From positions 1-59,375 of the forward strand of contig NZ_SMKU01000015.1 in NCBI RefSeq assembly GCF_004349215.1: a stretch of DNA of 59,375 nucleotides. Reading direction: 5' to 3'. The translations under genes and the position numbers were made by a program. Numbering within the stretch: the first letter of the stretch is position 1; the number at the start of each line of letters is the position of its first letter. Below the pieces are notes generated by a model. It saw only the letters and a list, made by a program, of their open reading frames with translations, did no database searches and was not told where the DNA came from. This stretch comes from Actinomadura rubrisoli. Lineage in GTDB: Bacteria; Actinomycetota; Actinomycetes; Streptosporangiales; Streptosporangiaceae. This document shows positions 1 to 9,295 of the stretch, one piece after another.

Positions 1-135
1 CCCAGGCGCGAGCGCGGTTCACGCGTCCGCGCGCTCGGGCCCCGGCCTCCCGGAGCGCCAGGTCGGATCGAGCTACCTGATCGGCGCGAGCAGGATATCC
101 GCTGAGAAGTCGACGAGAAACGAAGGCCATCGACC

Positions 136-588
136 GTGCGCACGTACACCCCTAAGCCCGCTGACGTACAGCGTCAGTGGTACGTCATCGACGCGACCGA
201 TGTCGTGCTGGGCCGTCTCGCCAGTCAGGTCGCGCAGTTGCTTCGGGGTAAGCACAAGCCGATCTACGCCCCGCACCTGGACACCGGCGACTTCGTCGTC
301 ATCGTGAACGCGGGCAAGGTGGCGCTGTCCGGCCAGAAGCTGGAGCAGAAGAAGGCGTACCGGCACTCGGGCTACCCGGGCGGCCTCCGCTCGGTGTCCT
401 ATGCCGACCTGCTGGCCAAGCATCCCGAGCGGGCCGTCGAGAAGGCGATCAAGGGCATGCTGCCCAAGAACTCCCTCGGCCGGAAGATGTTCGGGAAGGT
501 GAAGGTCTACGCCGGTCCGGATCACCCGCACCAGGCGCAGAAGCCGGTCCCGTTCGAGATCACCCAGATCAGCCAGATCAAGAAGTGA
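136..588 (+). CDS. rplM: 50S ribosomal protein L13
   Basis: Large-subunit ribosomal protein that binds 23S rRNA early in 50S assembly. The 150-residue product has the normal bacterial length and the family's landmarks: [16 protein letters not shown] near the N-terminus, a central [13 protein letters not shown] segment and [12 protein letters not shown] near residue 110. The GTG start gives the expected N-terminus (MRTYTPK) and has a weak GAAGG about 10 nt upstream. It is followed after 99 nt by rpsI, the usual L13-S9 pair, so both are probably on one transcript. Nothing unusual in the protein. Confidence 0.98.
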   Translation: MRTYTPKPADVQRQWYVIDATDVVLGRLASQVAQLLRGKHKPIYAPHLDTGDFVVIVNAGKVALSGQKLEQKKAYRHSGYPGGLRSVSYADLLAKHPERAVEKAIKGMLPKNSLGRKMFGKVKVYAGPDHPHQAQKPVPFEITQISQIKK

Positions 589-594
589 CGCCCG

Positions 595-613
595 GCGTGC
601 GCGCCGCGCACGC
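595..613 (+). other. Intercistronic hairpin between rplM and rpsI
   Basis: Perfect 8-bp inverted repeat (GCGTGCGC, 3-nt loop, GCGCACGC) starting 7 nt after the rplM stop. It has no T tract, so it is more likely an RNA-stabilising or processing hairpin than a terminator. This is inference from sequence only. Confidence 0.4.
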
Positions 614-687
614 GGTATCGGGCTGAGGCCGCCGGGGCACCCGGATGACCGGGCCAGCCGCCCTGGCTAGAAAACCCTAGGAGAATC

Positions 688-1206
688 GTGGACGAGTCCA
701 CCGGCACAGAGGCGCCCGCCGAGGGCGCCGAGCTCGACTCGTACGAGGACGCGCCGTCCGAGTACAGCACCGAGACCCCCGAGACCGCGGGCGAGGGCCT
801 CCTCGGCCAGCCGGTCGCGACCGGCCCCTCCGCCGGCACCGGCCGCCGCAAGCAGGCCATCGCGCGGGTCCGCATCGTCCCCGGCTCCGGCCAGTGGAAG
901 ATCAACGGCCGTACCCTGGACCAGTACTTCCCCAACAAGGTCCACCAGCAGATCGTGAACGAGCCGTTCGTGCTGCTGGGCCTGGAGGGCCAGTGGGACG
1001 TGCTCGCCCGGGTCAACGGCGGCGGCACCACCGGCCAGGCCGGTGCGCTGCGCCTCGGCATCTCCCGCGCGCTGCAGTTCTCGAACATCGAGCACCGCCC
1101 GGCGCTGAAGAAGGCCGGATTCCTCACCCGCGACGCGCGGGTGCCGGAGCGCAAGAAGGCCGGTCTCAAGAAGGCCCGTAAGGCTCCGCAGTACAGCAAG
1201 CGTTAA
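688..1206 (+). CDS. rpsI: 30S ribosomal protein S9
   Basis: Small-subunit protein whose basic C-terminal tail reaches the decoding-site tRNA. Residues from about 50 form the S9 domain: [45 protein letters not shown], and the terminal [12 protein letters not shown], which ends in the characteristic SKR. The first 50 residues are an acidic, Glu/Ser/Thr-rich extension, which is common in actinobacterial S9 and accounts for 172 residues instead of about 130. GTG start, with AGGAG upstream. Second gene of the L13-S9 operon. Confidence 0.97.
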   Translation: MDESTGTEAPAEGAELDSYEDAPSEYSTETPETAGEGLLGQPVATGPSAGTGRRKQAIARVRIVPGSGQWKINGRTLDQYFPNKVHQQIVNEPFVLLGLEGQWDVLARVNGGGTTGQAGALRLGISRALQFSNIEHRPALKKAGFLTRDARVPERKKAGLKKARKAPQYSKR

Positions 1207-1402
1207 TCAACGGCACGAGCCGTCGCACCCCGAAGCTCTTCCGCGGCCGACCCGCATGGTCGGCGCACCGGGTGCGGCGGCTCGTCCGCATTTCCGGGGG
1301 CCGGTACGGCCGCCGTTCTCCCGCGCCCGGCTCCGGAAACTCGGACGGGCCGCCGGGTCGGCGGACGTGGCGGGGTGTGACCGTTAGATTTGACCGCACG
1401 AA

Positions 1403-1452
1403 GCGGACGGGACGTGCAGGACCCGTCCGCATCCGCGCGGTCTTTCTTTCTA
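1403..1452 (+). terminator. Hairpin plus T-rich tract upstream of glmM
   Basis: A perfect 9-bp stem (1403-1411 with 1422-1430, 10-nt loop) is followed by a pyrimidine stretch with TCTTTCTTTCT at about 1441-1451. It ends only 14 nt before the glmM start. It could terminate the rplM-rpsI transcript or act as an attenuator in the glmM leader; the sequence alone does not decide. Confidence 0.5.
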
Positions 1453-1466
1453 TCGGGAGTTGAACT

Positions 1467-2810
1467 GTGGGTCGTCTGTTCGGGACCGATGGCGTGCGCG
1501 GGCTCGCCAACCGCGATGTGACCGCCCGCCTCGCCCTGGATCTGTCCACCGCGGCGGTGCGGGTGCTGGGCGAGGAGGGTGCGTTCAAGGGGCACCGGCC
1601 GCTGGCGGTGGTCGGGCGGGATCCGCGGGCCTCGGGCGAGTTCCTGGAGGCCGCAGTGGTCGCGGGCCTGGCGAGCGCGGGCGTGGAGGTGCTGCGGCTC
1701 GGCGTCCTGCCGACGCCCGCGGTGGCCTACCTGACGCACACGCTGGACGCCGATCTCGGCGTGATGCTGTCGGCCTCGCACAACCCCGCCCCCGACAACG
1801 GGATCAAGTTCTTCGACCGCAGCGGCTACAAGCTGGCCGACGAGATCGAGGACCGGATCGAGGCGCGGCTCGGCGAGGAGTGGGACCCGCCGACGGGCGC
1901 CGGGGTCGGCCGCGTCCGCGAGGCGCACGGCGCCGTCGAGCAGTACGTGGCGCACCTGCTGTCGACGCTCCCGGTGTCGCTGGACGGGCTGCGCGTCGTG
2001 GTGGACTGCGCGAACGGCGCGTCCAGCGACGTGGCGCCCGAGGCGCTGCGCCGCGCCGGCGCCGAGGTGCTCACGATCGGGACGGCGCCGGACGGGCTGA
2101 ACATCAACTCCGGGTGCGGCTCCACGCACCTGGAGGCGCTGCAGCGGGCCGTCCAGGAGAACGGAGCGGACGCGGGCATCGCCAACGACGGCGACGCCGA
2201 CCGGTGCCTGGCCGTGACCGCGACGGGCGAGATCGTGGACGGCGACCAGATCATGGCGATCCTGGCGCTGGACCTGCGCGAGGCGGGCGTGCTGGCCGCC
2301 GACACCGTCGTCGCGACCGTGATGTCCAACCTGGGCTTCAAGCTGGCGATGCGCGAGGCCGGGATCGCCGTGGTGGAGACCGCCGTCGGCGACCGGTACG
2401 TGCTGGAGGCGATGAAGGAGGGCGGCTTCGGCTTCGGCGGCGAGCAGTCCGGCCACGTGATCATGCTGGACCACGCGACGACCGGCGACGGGGTGCTGAC
2501 CGGGCTGCACCTGCTGGCGGCGATGGTGCGCCGGGGCCGCCCGCTGGACGAGCTGGCCAAGGCGATGACCCGGCTGCCGCAGGTGCTGATCAACGTCCGT
2601 GACGTGGACAAGGGGCGCGCGAAGAGCTCGCCCGAGCTGGCCGCGGCGGTCGCGGCGGCCGAGGAGGAGCTGGGCGACACCGGGCGGGTGCTGATCCGGC
2701 CGAGCGGCACCGAGCCGATGGTCCGGGTGATGGTCGAGGCGGCCTCGCAGGAGCGGGCGGAGTCGGTGGCCGAGCACCTGGCCGGGGTGGTGCGCACCGC
2801 CCTCGCCTGA
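1467..2810 (+). CDS. glmM: Phosphoglucosamine mutase
   Basis: Interconverts glucosamine-6-phosphate and glucosamine-1-phosphate, the step after GlmS on the way to UDP-GlcNAc for peptidoglycan and wall polymers. The 447-residue protein has the N-terminal FGTDGVRG, the phosphoserine loop SASHNP (Ser about 104), the metal-binding loop DGDADR (241-246), the sugar-specificity loop GGEQSGH and the C-terminal phosphate-binding RPSGTEP. GTG start with GGGAG about 7 nt upstream. glmS lies 6.5 kb downstream on the same strand. Length and motifs are complete. Confidence 0.98.
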   Translation: MGRLFGTDGVRGLANRDVTARLALDLSTAAVRVLGEEGAFKGHRPLAVVGRDPRASGEFLEAAVVAGLASAGVEVLRLGVLPTPAVAYLTHTLDADLGVMLSASHNPAPDNGIKFFDRSGYKLADEIEDRIEARLGEEWDPPTGAGVGRVREAHGAVEQYVAHLLSTLPVSLDGLRVVVDCANGASSDVAPEALRRAGAEVLTIGTAPDGLNINSGCGSTHLEALQRAVQENGADAGIANDGDADRCLAVTATGEIVDGDQIMAILALDLREAGVLAADTVVATVMSNLGFKLAMREAGIAVVETAVGDRYVLEAMKEGGFGFGGEQSGHVIMLDHATTGDGVLTGLHLLAAMVRRGRPLDELAKAMTRLPQVLINVRDVDKGRAKSSPELAAAVAAAEEELGDTGRVLIRPSGTEPMVRVMVEAASQERAESVAEHLAGVVRTALA

Positions 2811-2834
2811 GCCGGACGGCCGGACGGCCGGAGC
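2811..2834. repeat. 8-bp tandem repeat directly after the glmM stop
   Basis: GCCGGACG, GCCGGACG and GCCGGAGC follow one another, starting at the base after the TGA (2808-2810). One of several stop-proximal tandem repeats in this window. Confidence 0.7.
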
Positions 2835-2861
2835 GGCCGCGTGGAACGTGCCGCGCGGCCG
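2834..2861. terminator. Candidate bidirectional terminator between glmM and the HNH gene
   Basis: Inverted repeat CGGCCGCG (2834-2841) and CGCGGCCG (2854-2861) with a 12-nt loop, placed between two convergent genes. There is no T tract, as is usual in high-GC actinobacteria. Confidence 0.45.
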
Positions 2862-2890
2862 TCCCGGCGGTCGAGGCAGCGGGCGGACGG

Positions 2891-3604
2891 TCAGCAGCGG
2901 GCGAGGAAGTCCTGCAGCGCGTCGTGGTCGGCGCGGGTCACGGGCAGCGAGTACTCCTTGGCGACCGCGACGTACTTGACCGCGTAGGCGCACTGGAAGC
3001 CCTTCTGCGGCTTCCACTCGCCGGGCCCCGAGTCGCTCTTCTGCCGGTTGGGCACGCCCCACACCGCCAGCAGGTTGTCGTGGTCGTTGGCGAACCGTTC
3101 GCGCTGGTCCTCGCCCCAGCGGGACGCCCCCATCCGCCAGGCGAGCGCGAGCGGGTAGACGTGGTCGATCTGCACCTCGGCGGCGTCCGACTTGGCGAAC
3201 GCGATGTCCTTGCCGCTGTACGGGTCGTGCAGGCGCCCCGACAGCACGACGCACCGCCCCTTCTTCTCCACCTTGCCGAGGTCGCGGGCGAGGACGTCGT
3301 TGCGCTGGTCGCAGCCGTTGCGGTCGGTGTCCTTCCAGCGCGTCCCGAACTTGTCGCGCGCGTACCCGTCGCCGCCGCCCTCCGCCGCGATCCTGAGCCC
3401 GGACAGGTCCTTGCGCGCCCGTCCGGCGTCGTTCGCGGCGGGCTGGGAGCCGCCCGGCGCGGGGGTCCCGGAGCGGGTGTCGGAGAGGCCCACGCTGCCC
3501 TCGCACCCGCCCGCCGCCAGCGGGACGGCGAGCGCGAGGGACGCCACCGCCGCCGCCGTCCAGCGCCGTCCGCGCAGCCCGTCTCGGCCAAGCCACGCCG
3601 CCAT
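2891..3604 (-). CDS. Secreted HNH (DUF1524-type) nuclease lipoprotein
   Basis: Predicted extracytoplasmic endonuclease. Residues 1-34 form a signal peptide (basic start, hydrophobic ASLALAVPLAAGG) ending at a Cys, which suggests lipoprotein anchoring. The C-terminal half has the His-Me-finger core seen in GmrSD/DUF1524-type nucleases: VQIDHVYPLALAW, then FANDHDNLLAV and KSDSGPGEWKPQ, giving the D-H general base, the Asn pair and the K-D-GP-EW-P signature. It ends with an FLARC tail. ATG start with GGATG about 8 nt upstream. It is convergent with glmM. Substrate and role are unknown: nutrient scavenging or competition are both possible. Confidence 0.85.
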   Translation of the reverse strand: MAAWLGRDGLRGRRWTAAAVASLALAVPLAAGGCEGSVGLSDTRSGTPAPGGSQPAANDAGRARKDLSGLRIAAEGGGDGYARDKFGTRWKDTDRNGCDQRNDVLARDLGKVEKKGRCVVLSGRLHDPYSGKDIAFAKSDAAEVQIDHVYPLALAWRMGASRWGEDQRERFANDHDNLLAVWGVPNRQKSDSGPGEWKPQKGFQCAYAVKYVAVAKEYSLPVTRADHDALQDFLARC

Positions 3605-3725
3605 GCCGTCACCATCCAGGGGTTTTCGCCGTAGTTTGCCTGCTTGGCCGGAATTAAACGATCACACCTTATGACCTGGGGCTCGCGAGCGCGGGCGCGG
3701 CGCGGCGCCCTGCTCATGAGGCACT

Positions 3726-4688
3726 ATGTACGGCGTGCTTCACCTGAGAGCGATCGTCCCCACGGACCGGACGGAAGCGGTCTGCGCGGTGCTGGACGAC
3801 TGCGCCGGCGCCACCAACGTCGTCGTCTTCCCCGGCGCGGCCCGCTCGCCGCGCGGCGACCTCGTGACCAGCGACATCGCCCGCGAGTCGGCCAACGAGG
3901 TGCTCGCCGGGCTGCGGGCGCTCGACATCGAGCGGGACGGGTCGATCGCGGTCGAGAACATCGACCTGTCCCTGTCGGACGCGGCGGAGCTGGCCGAGGA
4001 GCGGGCGCCCGGGCACGGCGACGACGCCGTCGTCTGGGCGGAGCTGGACCGGCGGGTCAGCGAGGGGGCGGCGCTGACCTGGTCGTTCGTGGCGTTCCTC
4101 GCGCTGGCGACGCAGCTTGCGGCAATCGCCGCGCTCATCGACTCGCCCGTCCTGGTGGTCGGCGCGATGGTCCTCGGCCCGGAGTTCGGCGCCGTGGCGG
4201 CGATCTGCTACGGCCTGACGCGCCGGCAGCCGTGGCGGATCGGGCAGGCGGTGTGGACCCTGGTGCTCGGGTTCCTCGTCGCGATCGTGATCACCTATGT
4301 GTGCGCGCTGGTCAGCCACTCGATCGGCGTGATCGAGATGGCCCGGCTGCCCGCCGAGCGCCCTCTCACCGCGTTCATCTACAGCCCGGACCGCTGGTCG
4401 TTCATCGTCGCGCTGCTGGCGGGGGCCGCCGGGGTGCTGTCGCTGACGGCGGGCAAGTCGTCGGCGCTGGTCGGGGTCTTCATCTCCGTCACCACCGTGC
4501 CCGCCGCGGGCAACCTCGCGGTCGCGCTCGCGCTCCGGCACGGCAGCGAGATCAACGGTTCGCTGCAGCAGCTCGGCGTGAACTTCGCCGGCATGATCAT
4601 CGCCGGGACGCTGACGCTGCTCGTCCAACGCGGGGTGTGGGCCGTCGTCCTCCGCAAGAGGGGGAGCGCCGCCACCGGTCAACCCTGA
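3726..4688 (+). CDS. DUF389 family integral membrane protein
   Basis: Uncharacterised membrane protein of the DUF389 family. The N-terminal 110 residues are soluble (LHLRAIVPTDRTEAVCAVLDD, a ferredoxin-like fold is likely). Residues from about 118 to the end hold five or six hydrophobic helices, including FVAFLALATQLAAIAALI followed by VLVVGAMVLGPEFGAVAAICYGL, the most conserved part of the family. ATG start with GAGG 5 nt upstream. It has its own upstream space, and a leaderless promoter for the next operon follows its stop. Function is not known for the family. Confidence 0.88.
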   Translation: MYGVLHLRAIVPTDRTEAVCAVLDDCAGATNVVVFPGAARSPRGDLVTSDIARESANEVLAGLRALDIERDGSIAVENIDLSLSDAAELAEERAPGHGDDAVVWAELDRRVSEGAALTWSFVAFLALATQLAAIAALIDSPVLVVGAMVLGPEFGAVAAICYGLTRRQPWRIGQAVWTLVLGFLVAIVITYVCALVSHSIGVIEMARLPAERPLTAFIYSPDRWSFIVALLAGAAGVLSLTAGKSSALVGVFISVTTVPAAGNLAVALALRHGSEINGSLQQLGVNFAGMIIAGTLTLLVQRGVWAVVLRKRGSAATGQP

Positions 4689-4717
4689 GGGGGACGCCCC
4701 GCGGGCCGGTCAGGCAC

Positions 4718-4723
4718 TAGGTT
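4718..4723 (+). promoter_or_regulatory. -10 box (TAGGTT) for the leaderless ABC operon
   Basis: TAGGTT fits the actinobacterial TANNNT -10 consensus and lies 6 nt upstream of the ATG at 4730, so transcription would start at or next to the start codon. No Shine-Dalgarno sequence is present. Confidence 0.6.
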
Positions 4724-4729
4724 CGGGGT

Positions 4730-5722
4730 ATGCCGATCATCGCCACCCAGGGGCTGACGATGAGGTTCCCCCGGGTGACCGCCCTGGACGACCTCTCGGT
4801 GGCCGTCGAATCCGGGGTCGTCGGGCTCGTCGGCGCCAACGGCGCCGGCAAGTCCACGCTCATCAAGATCCTGCTCGGGCTCCTGCCGCCCACCGCCGGG
4901 ACCGCGACCGTGCTGGGCCTCGACATCGCCCGCGAGGGCCTGCGGATCCGCGAGAGCGTCGGGTTCATGCCCGAGTACGAGTGCCTGCCGCCCGACGTCT
5001 CGGCGACCGAGTTCGTCGTCCACATGGCGCGGATGTGCGGGCTGCCCCCGACCGCCGCCCGCGAGCGCGCCGCCGACACGCTGCGGCACGTCGGGCTCTA
5101 CGAGGAGCGCTACCGTCCCATCGGCGGCTACTCCACCGGCATGCGTCAGCGGGTGAAGCTGGCCCAGGCCCTCGTCCACGACCCGAAACTCGTGTTCCTG
5201 GACGAGCCGACCAACGGCCTCGACCCCGCCGGACGCGACGAGATGCTCGACCTGATCCGGCGCATCGGCGCCGAGTTCGGGATCAGCGTCCTGGTCACCT
5301 CGCACCTGCTGGGCGAGCTGGAGCGCGTCTGCGACCACGTCGTCATCATCGACGGCGGCAAGCTGCTGCGCTCCCAGGCCGTCGAGGCGTACACGACCGC
5401 CAGCGGCGCCCTCACCGTCGAGGTGGACGAGGGACGCGACCTGCTCGGGCAGCGGCTCCACGACCAGGGCGCCACCGTCCGCCCCGAGGGCCGGTTCCTC
5501 GTCGTCGACATCGCCGGGGAGACGACCTACGACCTCGTCCGGGACGGCGTCGCCGACCTCGGGCTGCGGCTGATCCGGATGGAGCAGCGCCGCCACCACA
5601 TCGAGGAGGTCTTCCAGGCCGGACCGCCCGAGGGCGCGGCGCAGGCCATGCCGCCGGGGGCCGCGCCGCCGGGGGCCCCGCCGCCGGAGGCCGTGCCCGG
5701 ACCGCAGGGAGCGCCGCGATGA
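4730..5722 (+). CDS. ABC transporter ATP-binding protein (first pair)
   Basis: Cytoplasmic ATPase of an ABC-2-type exporter or membrane-remodelling complex. Walker A GANGAGKST at about residue 37, signature YSTGMRQRVKLAQ near 135, Walker B LVFLDEPTNGLD near 155 and the switch His in VTSHLLGELE. The last 35 residues are a Pro/Ala/Gly-rich tail. It starts a four-gene operon (ATPase, permease, ATPase, permease); its stop overlaps the next start in ATGA. Substrate unknown: no resistance-specific feature is visible. Confidence 0.93.
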   Translation: MPIIATQGLTMRFPRVTALDDLSVAVESGVVGLVGANGAGKSTLIKILLGLLPPTAGTATVLGLDIAREGLRIRESVGFMPEYECLPPDVSATEFVVHMARMCGLPPTAARERAADTLRHVGLYEERYRPIGGYSTGMRQRVKLAQALVHDPKLVFLDEPTNGLDPAGRDEMLDLIRRIGAEFGISVLVTSHLLGELERVCDHVVIIDGGKLLRSQAVEAYTTASGALTVEVDEGRDLLGQRLHDQGATVRPEGRFLVVDIAGETTYDLVRDGVADLGLRLIRMEQRRHHIEEVFQAGPPEGAAQAMPPGAAPPGAPPPEAVPGPQGAPR

Positions 5723-6597
5723 GCACCAGCACGATCCATGACATCGGCTACCGGCACTACGACGGCCGCCGCAACGGCCGCGCCTACGTGCTGCGGTCCC
5801 TGTACGTGCACAACCTGCGCGCCGCGTACGGGCTCGGACGTCCCGCCCGCGCCAAGGTGATGCCGTTCCTGCTGGGGGCGATCATGCTGCTGCCCGCCTC
5901 GGGCTCGGTGGCCGTCTTCTCGTTCACCAAGGAGCCGCAGGCGCTGATGCGCTACTCCTCCTACGCCTCCCTGCTCCAGGTGATCATCGCGATCTTCCTG
6001 GCCACGCAGGCGCCGGTGCTCGCCTCGCGGGAGCTGCGCTTCCACGTCGTCCCGCTGTACTTCTCGCGGCCGGTCGGCCATCTGGACTTCGTCCTGGCCA
6101 AGGTCGCGGCCATGACCACCGCGCTGTTCGCGCTCATGGCGGTGCCCGTCACCGTCCTGTACGCCGGCGGGCTGGTGACCAAGGTGCCCGACTCCAGCGG
6201 CCAGCTCTGGAAGTACCTGGGCGCCGTGGTCGGCTGCGCGCTGTTCGCCCTCGTCCTGGCGGCGATCGGGATGGTGGTCGCGGCGTTCACGCCGCGCCGC
6301 GGCTTCGGCGTCGCCGCGGTCATCGCCGTCTACATGATCAGCAGCACGTTCGTCCTGATCATCCAGGGCATCGCCGAGGCGCGGACCAACTTCACCCTCT
6401 CCGGCTGGATGGGGCTGTTCGCGCCGTTCAACCTGGTCGACATCGTCCAGGTGCGGCTGCTCGGCGCGGAGAAGTCCTCGGTGCAGGTGCCGCCCGGCCA
6501 CACCGCCGGGGCCGTCGCCCTGGCGCTGTGCACGGTCATCGTCCTCGGCTCGATCGCGGTCCTGTACCGCCGGTTCAGGAAGGCGGGCCTGTCGTGA
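5719..6597 (+). CDS. ABC transporter permease (first pair)
   Basis: Membrane subunit of 292 residues, paired with the ATPase that it overlaps by 4 nt. It begins MSTSTIHDIGYRHYDGRRNGR. An amphipathic N-terminal segment is followed by about six hydrophobic helices, including VMPFLLGAIMLLPASGSVAVF, LLQVIIAIFLATQAPVLAS and the last AVALALCTVIVLGSIAVLY. The segment VLASRELRFHVVPLYFSRPV resembles ABC-2 permeases acting on integral or lipid-linked substrates. Its stop overlaps the next gene in GTGA. Confidence 0.88.
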   Translation: MSTSTIHDIGYRHYDGRRNGRAYVLRSLYVHNLRAAYGLGRPARAKVMPFLLGAIMLLPASGSVAVFSFTKEPQALMRYSSYASLLQVIIAIFLATQAPVLASRELRFHVVPLYFSRPVGHLDFVLAKVAAMTTALFALMAVPVTVLYAGGLVTKVPDSSGQLWKYLGAVVGCALFALVLAAIGMVVAAFTPRRGFGVAAVIAVYMISSTFVLIIQGIAEARTNFTLSGWMGLFAPFNLVDIVQVRLLGAEKSSVQVPPGHTAGAVALALCTVIVLGSIAVLYRRFRKAGLS

Positions 6598-7505
6598 CCG
6601 AGTTGAAGCTGGAGAGCGTGTCCCGCTGGTACGGCAACGTCGTCGCCGTCAACGGGATCTCCATGACCGTCGGCCCCGGCGTCACGGGACTGCTCGGCCC
6701 GAACGGCGCGGGCAAGTCGACGCTGATCCACATGATGGGCGGGTTCCTGGCCCCCTCGTCCGGCTCGATCACCCTGGACGGCGCGCCGATCTGGCAGAAC
6801 CCCGAGATCTACCGCGTGCTCGGGCTCGTCCCGGAGCGCGAGGCCGCCTACGACTTCCTCACCGGCGATCAGTTCATCCTGTCCATGGCGCGCCTCCACA
6901 AGCTGCCCGACCCGCGCGCCGCCGCCCGGCGCGCGATCGCCCTGGTCGAGATGGAGTACGCCGCCGGACGCACGATCGGCACCTACTCCAAGGGCATGAA
7001 GCAGCGGATCAAGATGGCGTCGGCGCTGGTGCACGACCCGCCCGTCCTGCTGCTGGACGAGCCGTTCAACGGCATGGACCCGCGCCAGCGGATCCAGCTC
7101 ATGGAACTGATCCGCCGGATGGCCGCCGAGGGCCGCACCATCCTGTTCAGCTCGCACATCCTGGAGGAGGTCGAGCGGCTCGCCAGCCACATCGAGGTGG
7201 TCGTGGCGGGCCGGCACGCCGCCTCCGGCGACTTCCGCAAGATCCGGCGGCTGATGACCGACCGGCCGCACATCTTCCTCGTCCGCTCGTCCGACGACCG
7301 GGGCCTCGCCGCCGCCGTCATCGCCGACGGGTCGGCCCGCAGCGTCCAGCTCACCGACAAGGGCCTCCAGGTCGAGGCGGTCGACTTCCAGCGCTTCACC
7401 TGGCTGCTGCCCCAGGTGTCCCGCGACGCGGGCGTGCGGCTGTGGGAGGTCTCCCCGGCGGACGAGTCCCTCGAAAGCGTCTTCTCCTACCTCGTGGCCC
7501 GGTGA
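6594..7505 (+). CDS. ABC transporter ATP-binding protein (second pair)
   Basis: Second ATPase of the operon, 303 residues. Walker A GPNGAGKST (about 37-45), signature YSKGMKQRIKMAS, Walker B VLLLDEPFNGMDP and switch His in LFSSHILEEVE. The GTG start overlaps the preceding TGA by GTGA. Two different ATPases with two different permeases in one transcript suggest either a heteromeric complex of four subunits or two exporters made together. Confidence 0.93.
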   Translation: MTELKLESVSRWYGNVVAVNGISMTVGPGVTGLLGPNGAGKSTLIHMMGGFLAPSSGSITLDGAPIWQNPEIYRVLGLVPEREAAYDFLTGDQFILSMARLHKLPDPRAAARRAIALVEMEYAAGRTIGTYSKGMKQRIKMASALVHDPPVLLLDEPFNGMDPRQRIQLMELIRRMAAEGRTILFSSHILEEVERLASHIEVVVAGRHAASGDFRKIRRLMTDRPHIFLVRSSDDRGLAAAVIADGSARSVQLTDKGLQVEAVDFQRFTWLLPQVSRDAGVRLWEVSPADESLESVFSYLVAR

Positions 7506-7509
7506 CGGC

Positions 7510-8226
7510 ATGAACTCGACCATCGCGATGATCACGTTCCGGGCGATGCTCGGACGCCGCCGCGCGCTGCTCCTGCTGGCGCTGCCGCTGATGCTGCTCG
7601 TCCTCGCCCTCATCCTGCGCTCCTCCGGCGAGAACGACATCGACATCTCCGCGGACGTGCTGCAGAGGTTCGGGCTCGCGACCCTGCTGCCGCTGCTCGC
7701 GCTGATCGCCGGCACCGGCGTGATCGGGCCGGAGATCGACGACGGCCAGATCATGTACGTGCTGACCAAGCCCATCCCGCGCCAGGTGATCGTGCTGACG
7801 AAGCTGGCGGTGGCGATCGTCCTGGTGACGGTGTTCGCGACCGTGCCGACGCTGCTGGCCGGGCTCCTGCTGACGGGGACGACCGCCGGGATGGCGCCCG
7901 CCTTCGCGGCCGGGGTCCTGGTCGGCGGCTTCGCCTACAGCGCCGTCTTCGTCGCCCTGGCCGTGGCCAGCCGCAACGCCGTGACGATCGGCCTGTTGTA
8001 CGCGCTGGTGTGGGAGACGCTGCTCGGAAACTTCGCGCCGGGCGCCAAGTCGGCGTCCATCCTGCAGTGGTCCCTGGCGGTCACCGACTCGCTGACCGAG
8101 GCGTCGCCGGTCAAGTCGTCCGTCGACCTCCCGGTGGCGATCCCGCTGCTGATCCTGGTCACGGCCGCCGGCACCCTCCTGGCCTCCTACCGGCTCCGCT
8201 CCCTGCCGGTCGCCAGCGCCGACTGA
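7510..8226 (+). CDS. ABC transporter permease (second pair)
   Basis: Small ABC-2-type permease, 238 residues with about six hydrophobic helices (LLLLALPLMLLVLALIL, LLPLLALIAGTGVIG, VAIVLVTVFATVPTLLAGLLL, and a last IPLLILVTAAGTLLASY). The motif GPEIDDGQIMYVLTKPIPRQ after helix 2 is the coupling region usual in ABC-2 permeases. It ends the operon 17 nt from the convergent coaA stop; no terminator is visible in that gap. Confidence 0.9.
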   Translation: MNSTIAMITFRAMLGRRRALLLLALPLMLLVLALILRSSGENDIDISADVLQRFGLATLLPLLALIAGTGVIGPEIDDGQIMYVLTKPIPRQVIVLTKLAVAIVLVTVFATVPTLLAGLLLTGTTAGMAPAFAAGVLVGGFAYSAVFVALAVASRNAVTIGLLYALVWETLLGNFAPGAKSASILQWSLAVTDSLTEASPVKSSVDLPVAIPLLILVTAAGTLLASYRLRSLPVASAD

Positions 8227-8243
8227 ACAGAGGCCACACGGGG

Positions 8244-9185
8244 TCAGATGCGGCGCAGGCGGACCCGCTGGACGGCGTGCTCGCGGTCCTTGTGGAGGAC
8301 GAGCGTGGCGCGGGCGCGCGTCGGCAGGATGTTGGAGACCAGGTTGATCTCGTTGACGTCGCGCCAGACGCGCTGGGCGAACGCGGCCGTCTCGTCCTCG
8401 TCCAGCTCGCGGGCGTACTTGTGGAAGTACGAGCGGGGATCGGTGAACGCGGTGCGGCGCAGGGCGAACAGGCGGTCGACGTACCACTGCCGGATGTCCT
8501 CGACGCGGGCGTCCACATAGATGGAGAAGTCGAAGAAGTCCGACACGCCGAGCTGGCCGGCGGGAGGAGCCTGGAGGACGTTCAGGCCCTCCACGATCAG
8601 GATGTCGGGACGCCGGACGGTCTGCGACGCGCCCGGGACGATGTCGTACTCCAGATGGGAGTAGACGGGGATCGCGTGCTCGCGCGCCCCCGACTTGATC
8701 GCCGACACGAACCGGACGAGGGCGCGCCGGTCGTAGGACTCGGGGAAGCCCTTGCGGTCCATGATCCCGCGCTCGGTCAGGATCGCGTTCGGGTAAAGGA
8801 AGCTGTCGGTGGTGACCAGCTCGACGGTGGGGTGCTCCGGCCAGCGGGCCAGCAGCGTCCGCAGCAGCCGCGACGTCGTGGACTTGCCGACCGCGACGCT
8901 GCCCGCCACCCCGATGATGAACGGGGTGGGCTCCACCTCGCCGCCGAGGAACCCGCTGACGGTGTCGCGCAGGCGGCCGTCCGACTGGAAGAACAGGTCC
9001 AGCAGCCGGGAGAGCGGCAGGTAGACGTCCTCGACCTCGGCGATGTCGATCGGATCTCGTAACCCCCGCAGCGCGTCCAGCTCACCGGGCGTGAGGGGCA
9101 GCGGGGTGTTCTCCCGCAGGGCGCGCCAGGCGTCGCGAGAGAGTTCCACGTAAGGGCTCGGCACGCTGTCCCATCCACTCGTCAT
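8244..9185 (-). CDS. coaA: Pantothenate kinase (type I, CoaA)
   Basis: Phosphorylates pantothenate with ATP, the first and usually controlling step of coenzyme A synthesis. The 313-residue protein begins [20 protein letters not shown]. It has the P-loop [12 protein letters not shown] near residue 95, TTDSFLYPN, the KGFPESYD segment typical of type I enzymes, and the C-terminal [19 protein letters not shown]. Starts exist further upstream (for example GTG at 9230), but the chosen ATG matches the family N-terminus and has a TACTGT -10 box 6 nt upstream, which predicts a leaderless mRNA. Confidence 0.95.
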   Translation of the reverse strand: MTSGWDSVPSPYVELSRDAWRALRENTPLPLTPGELDALRGLRDPIDIAEVEDVYLPLSRLLDLFFQSDGRLRDTVSGFLGGEVEPTPFIIGVAGSVAVGKSTTSRLLRTLLARWPEHPTVELVTTDSFLYPNAILTERGIMDRKGFPESYDRRALVRFVSAIKSGAREHAIPVYSHLEYDIVPGASQTVRRPDILIVEGLNVLQAPPAGQLGVSDFFDFSIYVDARVEDIRQWYVDRLFALRRTAFTDPRSYFHKYARELDEDETAAFAQRVWRDVNEINLVSNILPTRARATLVLHKDREHAVQRVRLRRI

Positions 9186-9191
9186 GGCATG

Positions 9192-9197
9192 ACAGTA
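9192..9197 (-). promoter_or_regulatory. -10 box (TACTGT) of leaderless coaA
   Basis: TACTGT on the minus strand, 6 nt upstream of the coaA ATG (9185). It matches TANNNT, and no ribosome-binding site is present. It supports the short CoaA start. Confidence 0.55.
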
Positions 9198-9295
9198 GTC
9201 AAGTGCCCGGCTCCATCTCCGGACTTTCACCGAGCGTCCACGCTAGCGCCACGCTTATACGCCACATGCAGGTAGGTCCCGGGATGGACACCCAA

